A DNA stretch of 64,000 nucleotides from Nocardioides speluncae. GTDB taxonomy: Bacteria > Actinomycetota > Actinomycetes > Propionibacteriales > Nocardioidaceae. The notes beneath the pieces were generated by a model, which saw only the letters and a list, made by a program, of their open reading frames with translations, did not search any database and had not been told where the DNA came from. The stretch spans positions 164,472 through 228,471 of the forward strand of contig NZ_QEOO01000026.1 of NCBI RefSeq assembly GCF_003121585.1. Reading direction: 5' to 3'. Positions 33,245 to 42,800 of this stretch are shown one piece after another (the first letter of the stretch is position 1; every line of letters starts with the position of its first letter). Made by a program: the position numbers and the translations under genes.

Positions 33245-36200
33245 TCACCTAACCTTCGTGCACGCCGCCCAATGGCAAACGCCCATATTTGGCTGAAGAA
33301 GCTCGGACAGAGGGGTCGACTTCCCGACTGTCGTTGATCCTGAATAGATCGTGAGGTTGTCGGGGGACCTTAGGACATAGTTGGGAATCGACGACCCGGG
33401 TCCGTACACATTTACCGGCACTACGGGACCACCTGTTTCGATCGCCCGGCCAATCGAATCACGGATTCCTTTGCCAAGATCGGAGTACACATGCACGCTC
33501 GTACCGTCGGGTACGACCGTGTCACCTGAGCCCCAAGTGTATGTGCCGTGTCCGGCGAACACTGTCTGTCCATCAGGCCGGCCGCCCTGGAGGACCCTGG
33601 CCGCAAAGCCGTCGCCTAGGCCTCCGCGCATGCGCCAGCGCGCGGCGATGGCGCCGGGAAGGGCCCCAGTGACGCAGCCAATGACGAAGCTCTTGCCGAC
33701 GGTGCCCCAGTTGACCTTCTGGCCGGAGCTGCGCTGGATTCCCCAACTGACGACGCCTTCGAACGCTCCGCCGGCGAGGCAACCACCAAGCTGCGCGATG
33801 AACATGCCAGTGGGGTCGGTGGCATTGGCTGGGGAGTTGTTGACGTAGGCGTACTGGTTGGTGCCGCCGGCGAGGCCGATGGGGTCTTCGGAGATGAACC
33901 GGCCCAGGGCGGGGTCGTAGTAGCGGGCGCGGTAGTGCATCAGGCCGGTGCCGTCGACCTGGCGACCGGTGAAGCCCAGGTCGCTGCCGTTCAGGGCGCC
34001 GGCGATCGAGCGCTGGCCGAACGGGTCGTAGGCGAACTTGCCCACCACTCGGCCGTCGCTGCGGCCGAGGCCGACCGGGCTGCCGAGGGCATCAGTGAGC
34101 ACGGCGTCGGTGAGCCCACCGCTGGACCGGGCCAGCCACTGGTCGACTCCGGCGCTGGACAGATCGCCCGTGACGGCGCCGTTGGTCTTCTCCAACGAGG
34201 GGTTGGCCCCATCGTGCAGCCAGTTGCGGGTGGTGGAGTTGACCGAGCGGAAGGTACGGCGCCCGGCTGCGTCGTAGCCGAACGACGCGGTCAGCCCGGT
34301 CCGGCTCATGCCGGTGAGCTGGCCCTGCGCGTTCCAGTCGTAGCTGTTGACGCCGTCGGAGGTCAGATTGCCGTCAGGGTCATAGGTCAGCGTCCGGCCG
34401 GCGTTCTGCGTCAGCCGATCGGCGGCGTCGTACACCATCCCCGACCGCGCAGCCGGAGGCACCACGTTCGCGAACGTCCCGCCCACCGCTCTCCGCAGCC
34501 CGTTCGCGGTGTACGCGTAAGCCAAGGTGCCCTTGGTCTTCCCAGCATGGGCGTAGGTCAGGCCGGTCAGCCGACCAGACGTGTCGTAGCCGTGCGTCGT
34601 CTTCCAGCCACCCGGCCCCGACTTGGTGGCCAGCAAGCCGTCCGAGTCGTAGCCGAACGCGGTGGCACGGCTGCCCTGCGCCAGCTTGGTGAGCTCACTG
34701 GCCGCGTTGAAGGTGTACGTCGTTGCCGTGCGCGCGTCGAGCTTGACCGTCCGCGGCCGGCCGACGCTGTCGTAGGTCCGGGTCACCGTCCCCTGCGGAG
34801 TGTCCTCCGAGATGACCTGGTCGTAGGCGTCGTAGCGATATCGAAGCGCCCCCGAGCCGGACTGCGCCACCGACTCCAGCCGGCCGACGGCGTCATAGGT
34901 CCGGGTGACCGTCGATTCAGCGCCGGCCGCGGTCACGCCGTACCGGGTCGTGGTCGGCCGACCCAGCTGGTCGTAGGCGTACTCGGTGCGCAGTCCGGAC
35001 CTGGCGGCGGTGGACTCGAGCTGACCGGCCGCGTTGTAGGTAAGCGTGTCCGTCTTGCCGAGTGGGTCGGTGGCCGTCTTGACGCGCTCGGCGCCGTCGT
35101 AGGTCCACGACCGGGTGTGGGTGAGCGGGTCGGTGAACTTGGTCAGGTTGCCGTTGGCGTCGTAGTCGAACTGCGTGGTCCGGCCCATGGGGTCGATCTG
35201 ACGGACCGGGTTGTTGAGCAGGTCGTAGTAGACGCGGGTCCGGTTGCCGGCGCTGTCACGGGTGGTGGCCGGCCGTCCGAGGGCGTCTCGGAACACACTC
35301 ACGGTCCGCCCGGACGGGTCGGTCACGGACGCGGGCACGAAGCCGAGGTGGGCGTAGCCCAGCTTGGTGAGCCGGCCTTTCGGTGACTTGATCGAGGTGA
35401 CCAGGCCACGCGAGTTGTGGGTGTATCGGGTGACCCGGCCGAGCGGATCGGTCACCGCGCTCACGTTGCCGACCGAGTCGAAGCTCATCCGGGAGACATT
35501 GCCGGCGGCGTCGGTGATCGACGCGGGCTGGTCGAACGGCCCGTAGGTGCGTCGCTCCACGGTCCTGGCGAAGTGGGAGCTGTCGGCCCTGACCTTGACG
35601 CTGGTCATCCGGTTCAGGGCGTCGTATCCGAACGCCGTACGTCGCCCGGCGTGGTCCACGATCGCGTCGACCCGCCCGCGCGAGTTCCGGACCAGCGTGG
35701 TGGCCTGGGCCTTGTCGGCGCCCGCCGCCTCGGTGATCTTGACCGGTCGACCGCCCGGCCCGAGGTCGTAGACGGTGGTCGACCCGTTCGGCTGCCGTAC
35801 CCGGGTCTGGGTGACCTTGCCTGCGGCGTCGGTGGTGTAGTCGAAGTCGTAGGTCATGCCACCGGTCAGGGTCTGCCGATCCACTCGGCCCGACGCCTCG
35901 TAGGCCACCCGAAGGTAGGTGGTGCCACGGGCGTCGGTGACCGAGGCGATCCGGTCCGAGGTGCCGTCCCAAGTGTAGGTACGGACCTTGCCGGCCGGGT
36001 CGGTCACGCTGGACAGGCGCCCGCGGTCGTCATAGGAGTACCGCACGACGCGCCCGGAGTTGTCGCGGGCCGAGGTGACCCGATGGGAGCCGTCGTACTG
36101 AAGCTCGATCCACCGCCCGCTCGGAGACACGATCCTGGTGAGGTCACCGTTGGGCGTCGGCCGGACGAAGTGAACGCGGTTGCCGTTCTTGTCCTGCATC

Positions 36201-39200
36201 CACCGCGCCCGCGACTCGTGGGGGAACGACCAGACCTCGCCACTGCGCAGGCGGAGCAGGTAGCCGCCGTCACCGGCGTCCACGATCTTCGCGCCCGCGA
36301 ATGCCGGCGGCGGTTCGACCGCGGCAAGGTCGATGTCTCGCCACGGTCGTGACGGCCGCGCGAAGTGCACCATCCCGCCGTTGGGCAGCCAGAGCGTGGC
36401 CCGGGTGATGTGACTGCCCTCGGAGGCGGTCCGCTTCAGGTACCAGTCATAGCCCAGCCGCATGTTCGCGCCGAAGTTGCGGGCGTGGCCGTCGCCCTGC
36501 CAATAGTGGCGGGTGACCGAGATCGGGATCACGTCGTCGACGCCGAGGTCGGTGTGGGCATCGGTCAGCCCACCGGATGACACCTCGACCGGGTCGCCCT
36601 CCAGCCAGTCGATGAAGTCCAGAAGCCAGCCGCTGTCCGGCAGCGGCAGGGCGCCGATGCCGACGGAGAAGCCGTCCAGCGACCAGACTCGCGTCTCCCG
36701 GTCCGGCTGGATGCGGTCACCGTCGGTCGCGACCTTGCCTTGACCGTAGGTCTCCCAGCCGTGCTCGGGGTCGAAGCTGATGAAGTCGACCTCGGACCCG
36801 GGCGCCTCACCGGTGTAGTTCGGATAGATCACCTGCGCGCCACGAGGAAAGATGGTGGCACCGCCGGGCTGGACGGTGAAGTAGACCGGCACCCGGCTGT
36901 CGCGCGGCATCGCGTAGGGCAGCCGGTTCACAGGCAGCGGGGTGATCCCGAGCTCGGTGACGACCTTGCCGCTCCGGTCACGGACCACGCTGCCCTTCGG
37001 GATCTTGACCTTGAGCCCGGGGATCTCCGGCGTCGTCAGCACCACGTCACGCCGCAGCGGACTACTGATCCGCTGGGTGTAGCGGGTGTCGAGGCGTGGG
37101 AACCACAGGCTCGGCAGGTACGTCGCTCGGCCCTTCGTCACGGCGACCGGGAGCCGGAACACGCCATAGGTCCGGCCCACGTGGTCGGCCCCGCCGCCGT
37201 CGAGCGTGAGGACCACCCGTCCGGCCGGGACGCCGCGCAGCACGAACCGGCCGCGAGCGTCCGTGGTGGCACGGCGACCACCTGCCTCCACCGCGACTTC
37301 GGCAACGCCGGAGCCGTGGAGATCACGGACCAGGCCGGAGATCGCCGTCACCCGCTCGGGCACCTGCAGTGGACGAGCCGCCTTGGCGACCGGCGCCGTC
37401 ATCGACCAGTCCGCGCCGCGGAGCTGAGCGGTGGATGGGGTCCAGGCGGGAGCCGTCCCACCCTGCCGCGCCCGCACCCCACCGACCTGCTCGCCGGTAC
37501 GGCGCTGCCGGTCGTCAGCACGCGCGCCGCCCAGCCGCCGTGCGCTCACCGACACCGAAGACGCAGAAGTGCGAGACGGGTCCCAGTACAGGCGGTAGGT
37601 GCCTGCGGCCGTGAGCGCGACCGACGAGATGGTCGCACCCGACGAGGACGTGACCGAGCGCGCGGTGACCTGGGTGCCGTCCGGCTTCATCAGCCGGATC
37701 TCGCCGGAGCCGGTCGATGCCTTGCTCGACTGGACCCGCAGGGTGGCGCCGCTGCTCGACACCTCGAAGGAGGCATAAGCACGCTGACCGACACGGGTCG
37801 TCTTCAGCGTCTTGGCCGTGCCGCTCAACGACAGCGTGCCGGCGTTGACGTCGGCCGCCACCTTCCAGGCGCGAAGCCAGGCAGATCCGGTGCTGCCGCC
37901 GCCCGGCGCCCAGTAGATCCGGTAGGTGCCCGCATCCTGCAAGGTCACCGGGTCGAGGAAGGCGCCGAACGGGCCGGCGGTCACGAACTTCTGCCGGTCA
38001 CCGTCAGGGGTCTCCAGCTGGACCTGTGACTGCGACGGGGACTTGCCCACCTCCACAGCGATCCGCTGCCCTGGAGCGCCCTTGAAGGAGACGTAGGCCC
38101 GCTGACCGGGAGTGCCGGTCGAGACCGTCTTCTTGGTCCCTGACAGCGAGATCGAGCCCGCGCTGCGGTCGGCGAACCTGACGACCTTGACTCGGACCGA
38201 CCGGCTGGCTGTCGCCTTGTTGGTGATCACGACGGTCCCGGACCCCTCGCCCGCGATGGTGCGTGGCTCCAGCCAGAGGGTCCGCCCGGTCAGTGATCGG
38301 GTGTCGGTGAGCAGACGGTTGTCGGGGCCGAGCGTCGCGACGCGCAGGTCGTTGGAGGTGCCGGAGCTGAACGAGACACTCGCGCCGTACCGGGCCACCC
38401 CGGTGACCGGGAAGGTTGCCAGATAGGTGCGGCCGGCGGGGACGATCAGGGACTTCGACACGCCGGTGGTCAGCTTGAACGGACCCCGCGCGGTGGCTGC
38501 GTCGACGCCTGCCGGCACCACCCGAAGGTCGGTCGACGTCGTCGAGCTGCCACTGGGCGTGAACAGGGAGATCCGGCCGGACGCCGCGCCCTCCGGGACC
38601 TCCACGGTGATCGAGGTATCGGTCTTCGACACGAAGCCGCCGTACGCCCCGTTGAACCGCACCACGTTGTCCGCGGCGCTGGAGTGCAGCCCGCTCGCCT
38701 TGATCGTGACCGTGCCTCCGGGGACCACCGACGCTGGTGAGAACGACGTGATCTTCGGCGCGGCGTCCCGCAACACCGTGACCGTGGGCCCGGTCGCGCT
38801 CCCGCTTGGAGTCGTGACTCGGACTTCGCCTGTCGTCGAGGTCGGGATCTTGAACGACAGCGTGCTCGCTGTCGACGCGGTCACCGTGGCCCGCTTGCCC
38901 GCCATCGTGACGACGTTCTTCGACGGTGTCGCCGAGAACCCCTTTCCGGCCAGCGTCACGACCTCGCCGAGCCGCGCTCGCTGCGGCACCGCGGAGAGTA
39001 CGGCGACTGCCGGGCGGCCGGCGCTCACGACCGCCGTCATGTTGCCCGCGTCGTCGTAGGTGTAGCGGCTGACCGAGCCGGAGCTCGACACCACCCCGAC
39101 CAGCTGACCCGCCGAGTTGTGCGCCAGCACCGCGCTGCCGCCGCCGGCATGGGCGGCGAGGGACGCCGAGGCGCCGGACGCCGCCGCACCGCCACCGTCG

Positions 39201-39277
39201 ACACCCACCGCCAGCGAACACGCCAGCACACCTGCGACAAGATCTGCGAACCGAGAACGAAGAGACCAGCCAGACAT
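33245..39277 (-). CDS. RHS-repeat polymorphic toxin with Stv-like C-terminal domain
   Basis: The 2010-aa exported protein has a signal peptide (LVAGVLACSLAVGVDGGG), one orphan YD repeat near residue 75 (SRYTYDDAGNMTAVV), two IPT/TIG-type domains (about 90-260) and further beta-rich modules. A carboxypeptidase-regulatory-like domain (ISGLVRDLHGSGVAEVAVEA, near 650) and then long YD-repeat arrays (about 1000-1750) follow. The RHS core ends in RFISEDPIGLAGGTNQYAYV. The roughly 190 residues beyond the core form the variable tip: a linker, then FAGHGTYTWGSGDT to GVCHWAACTKVR, which I recall as the putative Stv adhesin/effector domain. ATG 39277 is chosen because the signal peptide starts there. 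Confidence 0.85.
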   Translation of the reverse strand: MSGWSLRSRFADLVAGVLACSLAVGVDGGGAAASGASASLAAHAGGGSAVLAHNSAGQLVGVVSSSGSVSRYTYDDAGNMTAVVSAGRPAVAVLSAVPQRARLGEVVTLAGKGFSATPSKNVVTMAGKRATVTASTASTLSFKIPTSTTGEVRVTTPSGSATGPTVTVLRDAAPKITSFSPASVVPGGTVTIKASGLHSSAADNVVRFNGAYGGFVSKTDTSITVEVPEGAASGRISLFTPSGSSTTSTDLRVVPAGVDAATARGPFKLTTGVSKSLIVPAGRTYLATFPVTGVARYGASVSFSSGTSNDLRVATLGPDNRLLTDTRSLTGRTLWLEPRTIAGEGSGTVVITNKATASRSVRVKVVRFADRSAGSISLSGTKKTVSTGTPGQRAYVSFKGAPGQRIAVEVGKSPSQSQVQLETPDGDRQKFVTAGPFGAFLDPVTLQDAGTYRIYWAPGGGSTGSAWLRAWKVAADVNAGTLSLSGTAKTLKTTRVGQRAYASFEVSSSGATLRVQSSKASTGSGEIRLMKPDGTQVTARSVTSSSGATISSVALTAAGTYRLYWDPSRTSASSVSVSARRLGGARADDRQRRTGEQVGGVRARQGGTAPAWTPSTAQLRGADWSMTAPVAKAARPLQVPERVTAISGLVRDLHGSGVAEVAVEAGGRRATTDARGRFVLRGVPAGRVVLTLDGGGADHVGRTYGVFRLPVAVTKGRATYLPSLWFPRLDTRYTQRISSPLRRDVVLTTPEIPGLKVKIPKGSVVRDRSGKVVTELGITPLPVNRLPYAMPRDSRVPVYFTVQPGGATIFPRGAQVIYPNYTGEAPGSEVDFISFDPEHGWETYGQGKVATDGDRIQPDRETRVWSLDGFSVGIGALPLPDSGWLLDFIDWLEGDPVEVSSGGLTDAHTDLGVDDVIPISVTRHYWQGDGHARNFGANMRLGYDWYLKRTASEGSHITRATLWLPNGGMVHFARPSRPWRDIDLAAVEPPPAFAGAKIVDAGDGGYLLRLRSGEVWSFPHESRARWMQDKNGNRVHFVRPTPNGDLTRIVSPSGRWIELQYDGSHRVTSARDNSGRVVRYSYDDRGRLSSVTDPAGKVRTYTWDGTSDRIASVTDARGTTYLRVAYEASGRVDRQTLTGGMTYDFDYTTDAAGKVTQTRVRQPNGSTTVYDLGPGGRPVKITEAAGADKAQATTLVRNSRGRVDAIVDHAGRRTAFGYDALNRMTSVKVRADSSHFARTVERRTYGPFDQPASITDAAGNVSRMSFDSVGNVSAVTDPLGRVTRYTHNSRGLVTSIKSPKGRLTKLGYAHLGFVPASVTDPSGRTVSVFRDALGRPATTRDSAGNRTRVYYDLLNNPVRQIDPMGRTTQFDYDANGNLTKFTDPLTHTRSWTYDGAERVKTATDPLGKTDTLTYNAAGQLESTAARSGLRTEYAYDQLGRPTTTRYGVTAAGAESTVTRTYDAVGRLESVAQSGSGALRYRYDAYDQVISEDTPQGTVTRTYDSVGRPRTVKLDARTATTYTFNAASELTKLAQGSRATAFGYDSDGLLATKSGPGGWKTTHGYDTSGRLTGLTYAHAGKTKGTLAYAYTANGLRRAVGGTFANVVPPAARSGMVYDAADRLTQNAGRTLTYDPDGNLTSDGVNSYDWNAQGQLTGMSRTGLTASFGYDAAGRRTFRSVNSTTRNWLHDGANPSLEKTNGAVTGDLSSAGVDQWLARSSGGLTDAVLTDALGSPVGLGRSDGRVVGKFAYDPFGQRSIAGALNGSDLGFTGRQVDGTGLMHYRARYYDPALGRFISEDPIGLAGGTNQYAYVNNSPANATDPTGMFIAQLGGCLAGGAFEGVVSWGIQRSSGQKVNWGTVGKSFVIGCVTGALPGAIAARWRMRGGLGDGFAARVLQGGRPDGQTVFAGHGTYTWGSGDTVVPDGTSVHVYSDLGKGIRDSIGRAIETGGPVVPVNVYGPGSSIPNYVLRSPDNLTIYSGSTTVGKSTPLSELLQPNMGVCHWAACTKVR

Positions 39278-39372
39278 TGCAACCCCCGTGCATACTCGTG
39301 GCGTTCTTGCCACGGGTGAAAGATCCGACAGGTGAAATTGGTATCAGGATTGGAGATGGGCAACCAGTGGCG

Positions 39373-40407
39373 ATGAACGACCTGTGGATAACTCGGCGCG
39401 GCCTGCTCGGCGCCACCGCCGCGACGGCGTTCGGCCTGACCGCCTGCCGCGGTTCGGGCGATCCAGGTCCCTCAGACCGAGATGTCCCGACCGCACACGT
39501 GGCGCTCACCGCGCCCCGCGAAACCGGTCAGGTTCTGCTCGCTAGCCTGACCGGGCCGGAGTCGGTGCGACCGGTTGCCGAGGCGGCGGCCGCGACAGGT
39601 GCCTCGGTCGGCTTCTCGAGCACGGTCCTGCCCGGCCTGGCGCCGCCGCTGCGGACGATGCCGGCCTTCGCCGGCGACGTACCCGACAAGGCCCGCACCG
39701 CCCGTGACCTGGTCGTTCTCGTCGAGGCCGACACCCGAGCGGAGTGTGAACGACGCACCGCAGCGCTTCGCGATCGGCTCGACGCCCACCTCACCGATGT
39801 CTGGTCCGCGCCGGTCGAGCATCCACTGAGCGGAGAGAGCCGCGGACGCCCGCTCATCACCAATGTCTTCGGCTTCGTCGAAGGTTTCGGCAACCCGGTC
39901 GACGGCGCGGCCCACACGCTCCTCGGCCGCGCCGACGGCCCACGCTGGTCCTGGGGAGGCGCTCTGCTCGCGATGCGCGTGGTTCAGGTGAGCCGAGAGC
40001 TCTGGGACCGTGACCGGCCCGAGGAGCAGCAGCGGATCATCGGCCGGAGACCCGACGGCACCTGGCTGGACGGTACGGCGCGCGACGAGCCGGCGCCGTA
40101 CGCCACCGACCCGGACGGCGCCACCACGCCCTTCGACAGCCACGTCCGCCGCGCCAACCCACGCGACGGAAAGTCGCCGGTGATCGAGCTGACCCGGCGC
40201 GGCTGGACCTATCGGGCGCCGGGCGAGGAGGGCGTGCTGTTTCTCGCGTACACCAACGACCTCACGGCGTTCGAGACCGTCCAGCGGCGGGTGACCAGCG
40301 ACGCGCTCGCGCCGTACACACTCACCGTCGGGGGCGGCTACTACTTCGTCCCACCGCCGCACCTCGGCTGGTTGCGCCGGCTCGAGGAGGCCGAAAGTAC
40401 GGCGTAA
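39373..40407 (+). CDS. Tat-exported DyP-type peroxidase with altered GxxDG motif
   Basis: The 344-aa protein has a twin-arginine signal (ITRRGLLGATAATAFGLTAC), possibly also a lipobox at LTAC. The DyP fold shows proximal-haem elements DSHVRRANPRDG (haem-ligand His) and late strands GVLFLAYTNDL and GYYFVPPP. Where DyP/EfeB enzymes have GFxDG, this one reads NVFGFVEGFGNPV, with Glu replacing the catalytic Asp. It may still bind haem, but its peroxidase chemistry could be weakened or changed. It is divergent from the RHS gene. No EfeU/EfeO genes are beside it. Confidence 0.85.
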   Translation: MNDLWITRRGLLGATAATAFGLTACRGSGDPGPSDRDVPTAHVALTAPRETGQVLLASLTGPESVRPVAEAAAATGASVGFSSTVLPGLAPPLRTMPAFAGDVPDKARTARDLVVLVEADTRAECERRTAALRDRLDAHLTDVWSAPVEHPLSGESRGRPLITNVFGFVEGFGNPVDGAAHTLLGRADGPRWSWGGALLAMRVVQVSRELWDRDRPEEQQRIIGRRPDGTWLDGTARDEPAPYATDPDGATTPFDSHVRRANPRDGKSPVIELTRRGWTYRAPGEEGVLFLAYTNDLTAFETVQRRVTSDALAPYTLTVGGGYYFVPPPHLGWLRRLEEAESTA

Positions 40408-40465
40408 CCCGGGCTCCGGGTCGTCGTTTGGCCCAGCACCCACCACCTGCCCTGGGGAGAACTTG

Positions 40466-42202
40466 ATGCCACGTCCCACCCGCCGGCTGCTCGCGACCGG
40501 CGTCGCGCTGGCCGCCGTCACCCTCACCCCAGCGCTGGTCGGACCGGCCGATGCGGGACTGAACGCCGCCGGGCTGACCGACACGTTCCGCCCGCAGCTG
40601 GTCCAGGTGCAGACACCGACCCGCGCCGACAAGGCCCGGCTACAGGCGACCGGACTCGACCTCACCGAGCACGCCGGCCACGACTACGTCGAGGTGGTGC
40701 TGCACGACGTCGCCGATCTATCGAGGCTGCGCGCGCTCGGTTTGTCGTACGTCGTCCGGATCGCCGACCTGGTCCGGCGCGAGGCGCAGGTCAACCGCAC
40801 CAACGAGGAGTACGCCGCCCGGGTCGCCCGCAGCGCGCTGCCGTCGGGTCGCGACAGCTACCGCACGCTGGCCGACTACAACACCGAGATGGCCGCGCTC
40901 GCGAAGCGCCATCCGTCGCTGGTCAGGGGCGTCACCCTGCCGCTGCGGTCGCTGGACGGAAAGGCCGTCAAGGGGATCGAGATCGGCCGGGACGTCCGGG
41001 CAGCCGCGGACGGCCGGCCGACGTTCGTGATCCTCGGGCTGCACCACGCCCGCGAGTGGCCGAGCGGCGAGCTGACCATGGAGTTCGCCTACGACCTGGT
41101 CAAGAGCTACGGGAAGAAGGCGCGGATCACGCGTCTGCTCAACAAGGCCAGGGTGATCGCCGTACCCGTGGTCAACGTCGACGGCTTCGACCGCTCCCGC
41201 ACCGACGGCGCGCTGATCGACCTCGGCTCGGTCCTGAACCCGCTCGACCCGCTGCTCGGCACCCTGCTCACGCCGGGCAACGCCTACAAGCGCAAGAACT
41301 GCCGGGTGATCGACGGCGTCGACACACCCGACGGCACCTGCATCCTGGCGGCGGCCAGCCCCGGCGGCTTCGGGCTCGGCGTCGACCCGAACCGCAACTA
41401 CGGCGGCTACTGGGGCGGTCCCGGCGCCTCGGACATCCCGATCATGCAGGACTACCGCGGCGCGGGCGCGTTCTCCGAGCCGGAGACCGAGAACATCCGC
41501 CGCCTGGTCAGCGGCCGCCAGGTCACCACGCTGATCACCAACCACACCTTCTCCAACCTGGTGCTCCGGCCGAACGGCGTACATCCGGACACGGTAGGAC
41601 CCGATGGCAAGCCGGTCGGCAACGCGTACGACGAGCGCGCGCTCAAGGCGCTCGGCGACCGGATGGCCGCCCAGAACGGCTACAAGTCCCAGCACGGTTG
41701 GCAGCTGTACGACACCACCGGCACCACCGAGGACTGGTCCTACAACGCCACCGGCGGCTACGGCTACACCTTCGAGATCGGGGCACACGAGTTCCACCCG
41801 CCGTACCCGCAGGTCGTCGACGAGTACCTCGGCGCCGGCAAGTACGCCGGTCGCGGCAACCGCGAGGCATACCTGATCGCGCTGGAGAACGCGGTGAACC
41901 CGACTCACCACTCGGTCATCCGCGGCCAGGCGCCGGCCGGTGCGACGCTGAGGATCACCAAGTCCTTCAAGACGCCCACCTGGACCTCGACCATCAACGA
42001 CAGGCTCACGTCGACCCTCAGGGTGCCGGCCAGCGGGCGGTACGTCTGGCACGTCAACCCGTCCACGCGCCCCACCGTCTCCGCCGCCGGCCGCACCGAG
42101 TCCTGGACCCTGACCTGCTCGGTCGGCGGCAAGGTCCGGGCCACGAAGAGGATCACCGTCGACCGCGGCGAGATCGTCACCCCCGACCTGGCGGGGTGCT
42201 GA
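40466..42202 (+). CDS. exported M14 zinc carboxypeptidase
   Basis: The 578-aa secreted enzyme has a signal peptide (LLATGVALAAVTLTPALVG), a propeptide-like region of about 100 residues, and an M14 domain. Zinc ligands His and Glu are in LGLHHAREWPSGE, the third His in TLITNHTFSNL, substrate-binding GLGVDPNRNYGGYW, and the catalytic Glu in GYGYTFEIGAHEF. A C-terminal beta domain follows (GATLRITKSFKTPTWTSTIN). It should remove C-terminal residues from extracellular peptides. RBS GGGGAGA precedes the ATG; a long hairpin follows the stop. Confidence 0.92.
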   Translation: MPRPTRRLLATGVALAAVTLTPALVGPADAGLNAAGLTDTFRPQLVQVQTPTRADKARLQATGLDLTEHAGHDYVEVVLHDVADLSRLRALGLSYVVRIADLVRREAQVNRTNEEYAARVARSALPSGRDSYRTLADYNTEMAALAKRHPSLVRGVTLPLRSLDGKAVKGIEIGRDVRAAADGRPTFVILGLHHAREWPSGELTMEFAYDLVKSYGKKARITRLLNKARVIAVPVVNVDGFDRSRTDGALIDLGSVLNPLDPLLGTLLTPGNAYKRKNCRVIDGVDTPDGTCILAAASPGGFGLGVDPNRNYGGYWGGPGASDIPIMQDYRGAGAFSEPETENIRRLVSGRQVTTLITNHTFSNLVLRPNGVHPDTVGPDGKPVGNAYDERALKALGDRMAAQNGYKSQHGWQLYDTTGTTEDWSYNATGGYGYTFEIGAHEFHPPYPQVVDEYLGAGKYAGRGNREAYLIALENAVNPTHHSVIRGQAPAGATLRITKSFKTPTWTSTINDRLTSTLRVPASGRYVWHVNPSTRPTVSAAGRTESWTLTCSVGGKVRATKRITVDRGEIVTPDLAGC

Positions 42203-42204
42203 CG

Positions 42205-42266
42205 CCGGCGGGACGTCACCCGAAACGCTCAACCTGGGGCCCGCGTTTCGGATGACGTCCTGCCGG
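42205..42266. terminator. long hairpin after M14 carboxypeptidase gene
   Basis: 24-base arms 42205-42228 and 42243-42266 are complementary with two mismatches around a 14-base loop. The hairpin begins 3 bp after the stop codon and ends 20 bp before the next gene on the same strand, so it likely insulates that gene. Confidence 0.75.
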
Positions 42267-42286
42267 TTCTCTGCGAGCATCTGGCC

Positions 42287-42781
42287 ATGCTCGATCCCGT
42301 GGCCCAGGTCCAGAGCCAGCGTCGTCTCGCGTGGTCACTCCTGGTGGCGCCGATAGCCATCGTCGTGGCGATGTGGTTCGCGCTCACCGAGGACCGCCTC
42401 GGCGACCCAGCGCGATGGGCACTGGTTGCTGTGCTGGTCGCGGCCGCTTTCGGAGCCGCGCTCATCGAGGTGGCCGGCTACCGGTTCGCGCCGATCTCAC
42501 CGGGTACGCCGTCCGACGCCGCCCTGCGCACCGCGCTCGTCCGGACGCAGACCCGGATGATCCTCCGGTACGCCGCCGCCGAGCTGGCGCTCCTGGTGTC
42601 CCTGGCGCTGGCGTTCATCGTCGAGGAAGGCGGCTTCTGGCTGGTGCTCGGCGGCGCCGCGCTGTCGATCGCGCTGATGCTGCTCCACGTCGTCCCCAAC
42701 GCCCGCAACATCGGCCGCTCGCAGGCCGCCCTCGAGCGCTCCGGCGCCGTCGTCCCGCTCCAGCAGCTCTTCAACGCCTGA
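42287..42781 (+). CDS. four-helix membrane protein
   Basis: The 164-aa protein has four membrane segments: LLVAPIAIVVAMWFAL, WALVAVLVAAAFGAALIEV, AAAELALLVSLALAFIV and FWLVLGGAALSIALMLLHVV. A conserved-looking loop RFAPISPGTPSDAALRTALV and a C-terminal cytoplasmic tail NARNIGRSQAALERSG are also present. No catalytic motif is seen. Its neighbours give no clue to a function. Confidence 0.72.
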   Translation: MLDPVAQVQSQRRLAWSLLVAPIAIVVAMWFALTEDRLGDPARWALVAVLVAAAFGAALIEVAGYRFAPISPGTPSDAALRTALVRTQTRMILRYAAAELALLVSLALAFIVEEGGFWLVLGGAALSIALMLLHVVPNARNIGRSQAALERSGAVVPLQQLFNA

Positions 42782-42800
42782 TCCGCGCCGGCACGCTCGC

